A stretch of DNA of 64,000 nt from positions 1 to 64,000 of the forward strand of contig JAMLJD010000001.1 in assembly GCA_023953775.1 (NCBI GenBank), in the 5' to 3' direction. Positions 62,311 through 64,000 of the stretch are shown in pieces. Source of the stretch: Rhizobiaceae bacterium (lineage in GTDB: Bacteria > Pseudomonadota > Alphaproteobacteria > Rhizobiales > Rhizobiaceae). Position 1 is the stretch's first letter, and each line of letters opens with the position of its first letter. Below the pieces are notes generated by a model that saw nothing but the letters and a program-made list of their open reading frames with translations, made no database searches and was not told where the DNA came from. Position numbers and translations under genes: made by a program.

Positions 62311-63177
62311 TCAGCCCAGCCCGGTGACCTTCGTATCGGTTTTCCCGAACACCTCGTCGGGAACGAAGAAGTCGCCGGCGAGCGGGCCGTTCACTCCGGG
62401 CGCATAGCCCGAAAAATCTGTGACGCCGGCCTCGCGCAGCACCAGCTCGTCGATGAAGAAATTGCCGGTGCACTCACGCGACGGGCGCGTCAGGATCTCA
62501 TGCGCGGCATCGGCCATGATCTCCGGCGAACGGCTGATCGAGGCCACCATTTCGCCGCCGAGCAGGTTGCGCACCGCCGCCGTGTCGATCGCCGTCAGCG
62601 GCCACAGCGAATTGACCGCGATGCCATCCCGGGCGAACTCGGCGCTCATGCCGAGCGTGCACATCGACATGCCGAACTTGGCCATCGTGTAGGCGACGTG
62701 GTTCTTGAACCACTTGGCTTCCATGTCGAGAGGCGGCGCCAGATTCAGAATGTGAGGATTTTGCGCCAACTTCAGATGCGGAATACATAATTTGGAGACG
62801 AGAAACGTCCCGCGCGTGTTGATCTGGTGCATCAGATCGAACCGCTTCATGTCGGTCTGCAGCGTGCCGGTAAGCTGGATGGCGCTTGCATTGTTGATGC
62901 AGATATCGATGCCGCCGAATGTCGCGACTGTCTTCGCGACCGCCTCGGCCACCTGTTCTTCTTCGCGGATGTCGCAGATCACCGGCAGCCCCTTCCCGCC
63001 GGCGGCCTCTATCTCCTCGACCGCGCTGTAGATCGTACCCGGCAGCTTGGGATGCGGCTCGGCGGTCTTGGCCGCGATCGTCACATTCGCGCCGTCGCGC
63101 GCCGCGCGCAATGCGATGGCGAGCCCGATCCCCCGCGAGCCGCCCGAGATGAACAGCGTCTTTCCCTTCAGCGACAT
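62311..63177 (-). CDS. SDR family oxidoreductase (HSDL2-like)
   Basis: The 288-residue protein is a short-chain dehydrogenase with the coenzyme loop SGGSRGIGLAIALRAARDG, NNASAI, and the catalytic pair Tyr and Lys in AYTMAKFGMSM. Its segment ILNLAPPLDMEAKWFKNH aligns with ILNISPPL of HSDL2-type proteins, where the serine is the catalytic Ser; here it is alanine. Activity may be reduced or specialised. It converges with the fusion protein gene, nine bases apart. The substrate is unknown. Confidence 0.9.
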   Translation of the reverse strand: MSLKGKTLFISGGSRGIGLAIALRAARDGANVTIAAKTAEPHPKLPGTIYSAVEEIEAAGGKGLPVICDIREEEQVAEAVAKTVATFGGIDICINNASAIQLTGTLQTDMKRFDLMHQINTRGTFLVSKLCIPHLKLAQNPHILNLAPPLDMEAKWFKNHVAYTMAKFGMSMCTLGMSAEFARDGIAVNSLWPLTAIDTAAVRNLLGGEMVASISRSPEIMADAAHEILTRPSRECTGNFFIDELVLREAGVTDFSGYAPGVNGPLAGDFFVPDEVFGKTDTKVTGLG

Positions 63178-63372
63178 CACGTTTCCTCCGGTTGCAGGCC
63201 CCACGGTAGACGATTTCCGGTCGCGGCAAAATGACATCGGACTTTTTTCGGAACCGTCCGGGGCGCACCGCGTTTGCTCGACGATCGGTCGAGTTGCGCC
63301 GGTCGAACGGCGGTTCCGGCTCCGTGTTCGGGGGCAACGGTGCGGACCGGAAACACTGATGAAGAGATTGGA

Positions 63373-63813
63373 ATGACGATGACAGAAGTGAAGAACGGAG
63401 ACACCGTGCGCCTCCACTATACGGGACGGCTTCCGGACGGCACCCAGTTTGGCACCTCGGAGGGCCGTGCGCCGATCGAATTCACCGTCGGCGCGGGACA
63501 GGTCATCACCGGCCTTGAGACCGAGGTCGACGGCATGGCGGTCGGCGACCGCGCGACCGTGACCATTCCCGCCAACGCCGCCTATGGCGATCGCGACGAG
63601 AACCAGGTCCAGTCGATCCCGCGCGACGCGATTCCCGGGACGATCGAACTGCGTCCGGGCGCCCGCCTCCAGGCCAACACGCGCGACGGCCGCAACGTCG
63701 AACTCACGGTCATCGAGATTGGCGACGATGAGGTGATTGTCGACGCCAACCATCCGCTGGCCGGCAAGGACCTGATCTTCGATATCGAGGTGATCGAGAT
63801 CATCGTGGCCTGA
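63373..63813 (+). CDS. FKBP-type peptidyl-prolyl isomerase (SlyD-like)
   Basis: The 146-residue protein has an FKBP domain with an inserted chaperone flap, as in SlyD: VRLHYTGRLPDGTQF at the start, VTIPANAAYGDRDENQVQSI in the flap and HPLAGKDLIFDIEV at the end. The metal-binding C-terminal tail of E. coli SlyD is absent. It should catalyse proline isomerisation in the cytoplasm. The first ATG at 63373 is chosen; a second ATG two codons later is possible. Confidence 0.92.
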   Translation: MTMTEVKNGDTVRLHYTGRLPDGTQFGTSEGRAPIEFTVGAGQVITGLETEVDGMAVGDRATVTIPANAAYGDRDENQVQSIPRDAIPGTIELRPGARLQANTRDGRNVELTVIEIGDDEVIVDANHPLAGKDLIFDIEVIEIIVA

Positions 63814-63839
63814 CCGGCGCCTTCCCCTGAATTCCGGCA

Positions 63840-63863
63840 CCGCGCGGCCCTGGCGCCGCGCGG
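63840..63863. terminator. Weak stem-loop between convergent genes
   Basis: CCGCGCGGC and its complement form a nine-base stem with a six-base loop between the FKBP and glyoxalase-fold genes. No T-run follows on either strand, so termination strength is doubtful. Confidence 0.4.
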
Positions 63864-63901
63864 CGACGACCCCCGCCGGCGCCGTTGGCCGCGCCGTATC
63901 G

Positions 63902-64000
63902 TCAGCCCGGCAGCGCGGTCTCCGCATACTGGGCGGCGAAATCGGCGCTCGGCGGGATCGGCTTGATGATGTCGATCAGCACGCCGTTCGGATCCTGCGT
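63902..64000 (-). CDS. VOC (glyoxalase) family protein, C-terminal fragment at window edge
   Basis: The last 32 residues of a leftward gene end at the TGA at 63902. They read TQDPNGVLIDIIKP followed by a short tail, the typical end of a vicinal-oxygen-chelate fold protein (DPNG motif before the final metal-ligand strand). The rest lies beyond the right edge, so the subfamily cannot be told. Confidence 0.7.
   Translation of the reverse strand, partial: TQDPNGVLIDIIKPIPPSADFAAQYAETALPG

Overview
The window is about 64 kb of GC-rich chromosomal DNA, densely packed with short intergenic gaps and many four-base stop/start overlaps. Gene content points to an alphaproteobacterium of the Hyphomicrobiales (a Mesorhizobium, Aminobacter or Phyllobacteriaceae-like soil or root-associated bacterium): five ABC importers, each beside catabolic genes and a regulator, aromatic and amino-acid catabolism, and typical rhizobial small secreted proteins. 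The assignment is by inference; there is no rRNA gene here to confirm it. No phage, insertion sequence or CRISPR array was seen.

Layout. 1-7 kb: a tryptophan-degradation locus (tryptophan 2,3-dioxygenase, kynurenine formamidase, a CoA ligase and a fused 2-aminobenzoyl-CoA monooxygenase/reductase) with a MarR regulator and its palindromic operator. 7-13 kb: a LysR regulator, a diguanylate cyclase next to an EAL phosphodiesterase, an orphan HerA-type ATPase and an unrecognised gene with relaxed codon use. 13-23.4 kb: two divergent operons for amino-sugar uptake and catabolism (ABC importer, MurQ-like etherase, BadF-type kinase, GntR regulator, SIS deaminase, NagA), fitting scavenging of GlcNAc and probably MurNAc. 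23.4-28.1 kb: an IclR-controlled operon joining urocanase to a CoA-transferase and an MDR reductase. 28.2-34.4 kb: a TrpXYZ-like importer followed by AhpD-like, aminotransferase, FAD-linked hydroxyacid dehydrogenase and DUF1330 genes. 34.5-45.6 kb: a LuxR-regulated Dpp-type importer with HyuA and two tandem DUF917 proteins. 45.6-54 kb: a Glp-like ABC importer with a dihydroxyacetone-type kinase and a LacI regulator whose operators can be read in the DNA. 54-64 kb: tRNA-Ile2(CAU), small secreted proteins, an OmpA protein with a long acidic repeat region, a proline-rich secreted protein, an exonuclease-CBS-nucleotidyltransferase fusion, an SDR and an FKBP isomerase.

How the genes work together. 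Most of the window is modular: regulator, importer, then enzymes. Three importers carry a GC-rich stem-loop just after the binding-protein gene and before the first permease, as expected if binding protein is made in excess. The least explained modules are the urocanase/CoA-transferase operon and the HyuA/DUF917 pair. Urocanase product can oxidise to a hydantoin, so the two neighbouring clusters might be linked, but that is a hypothesis only.
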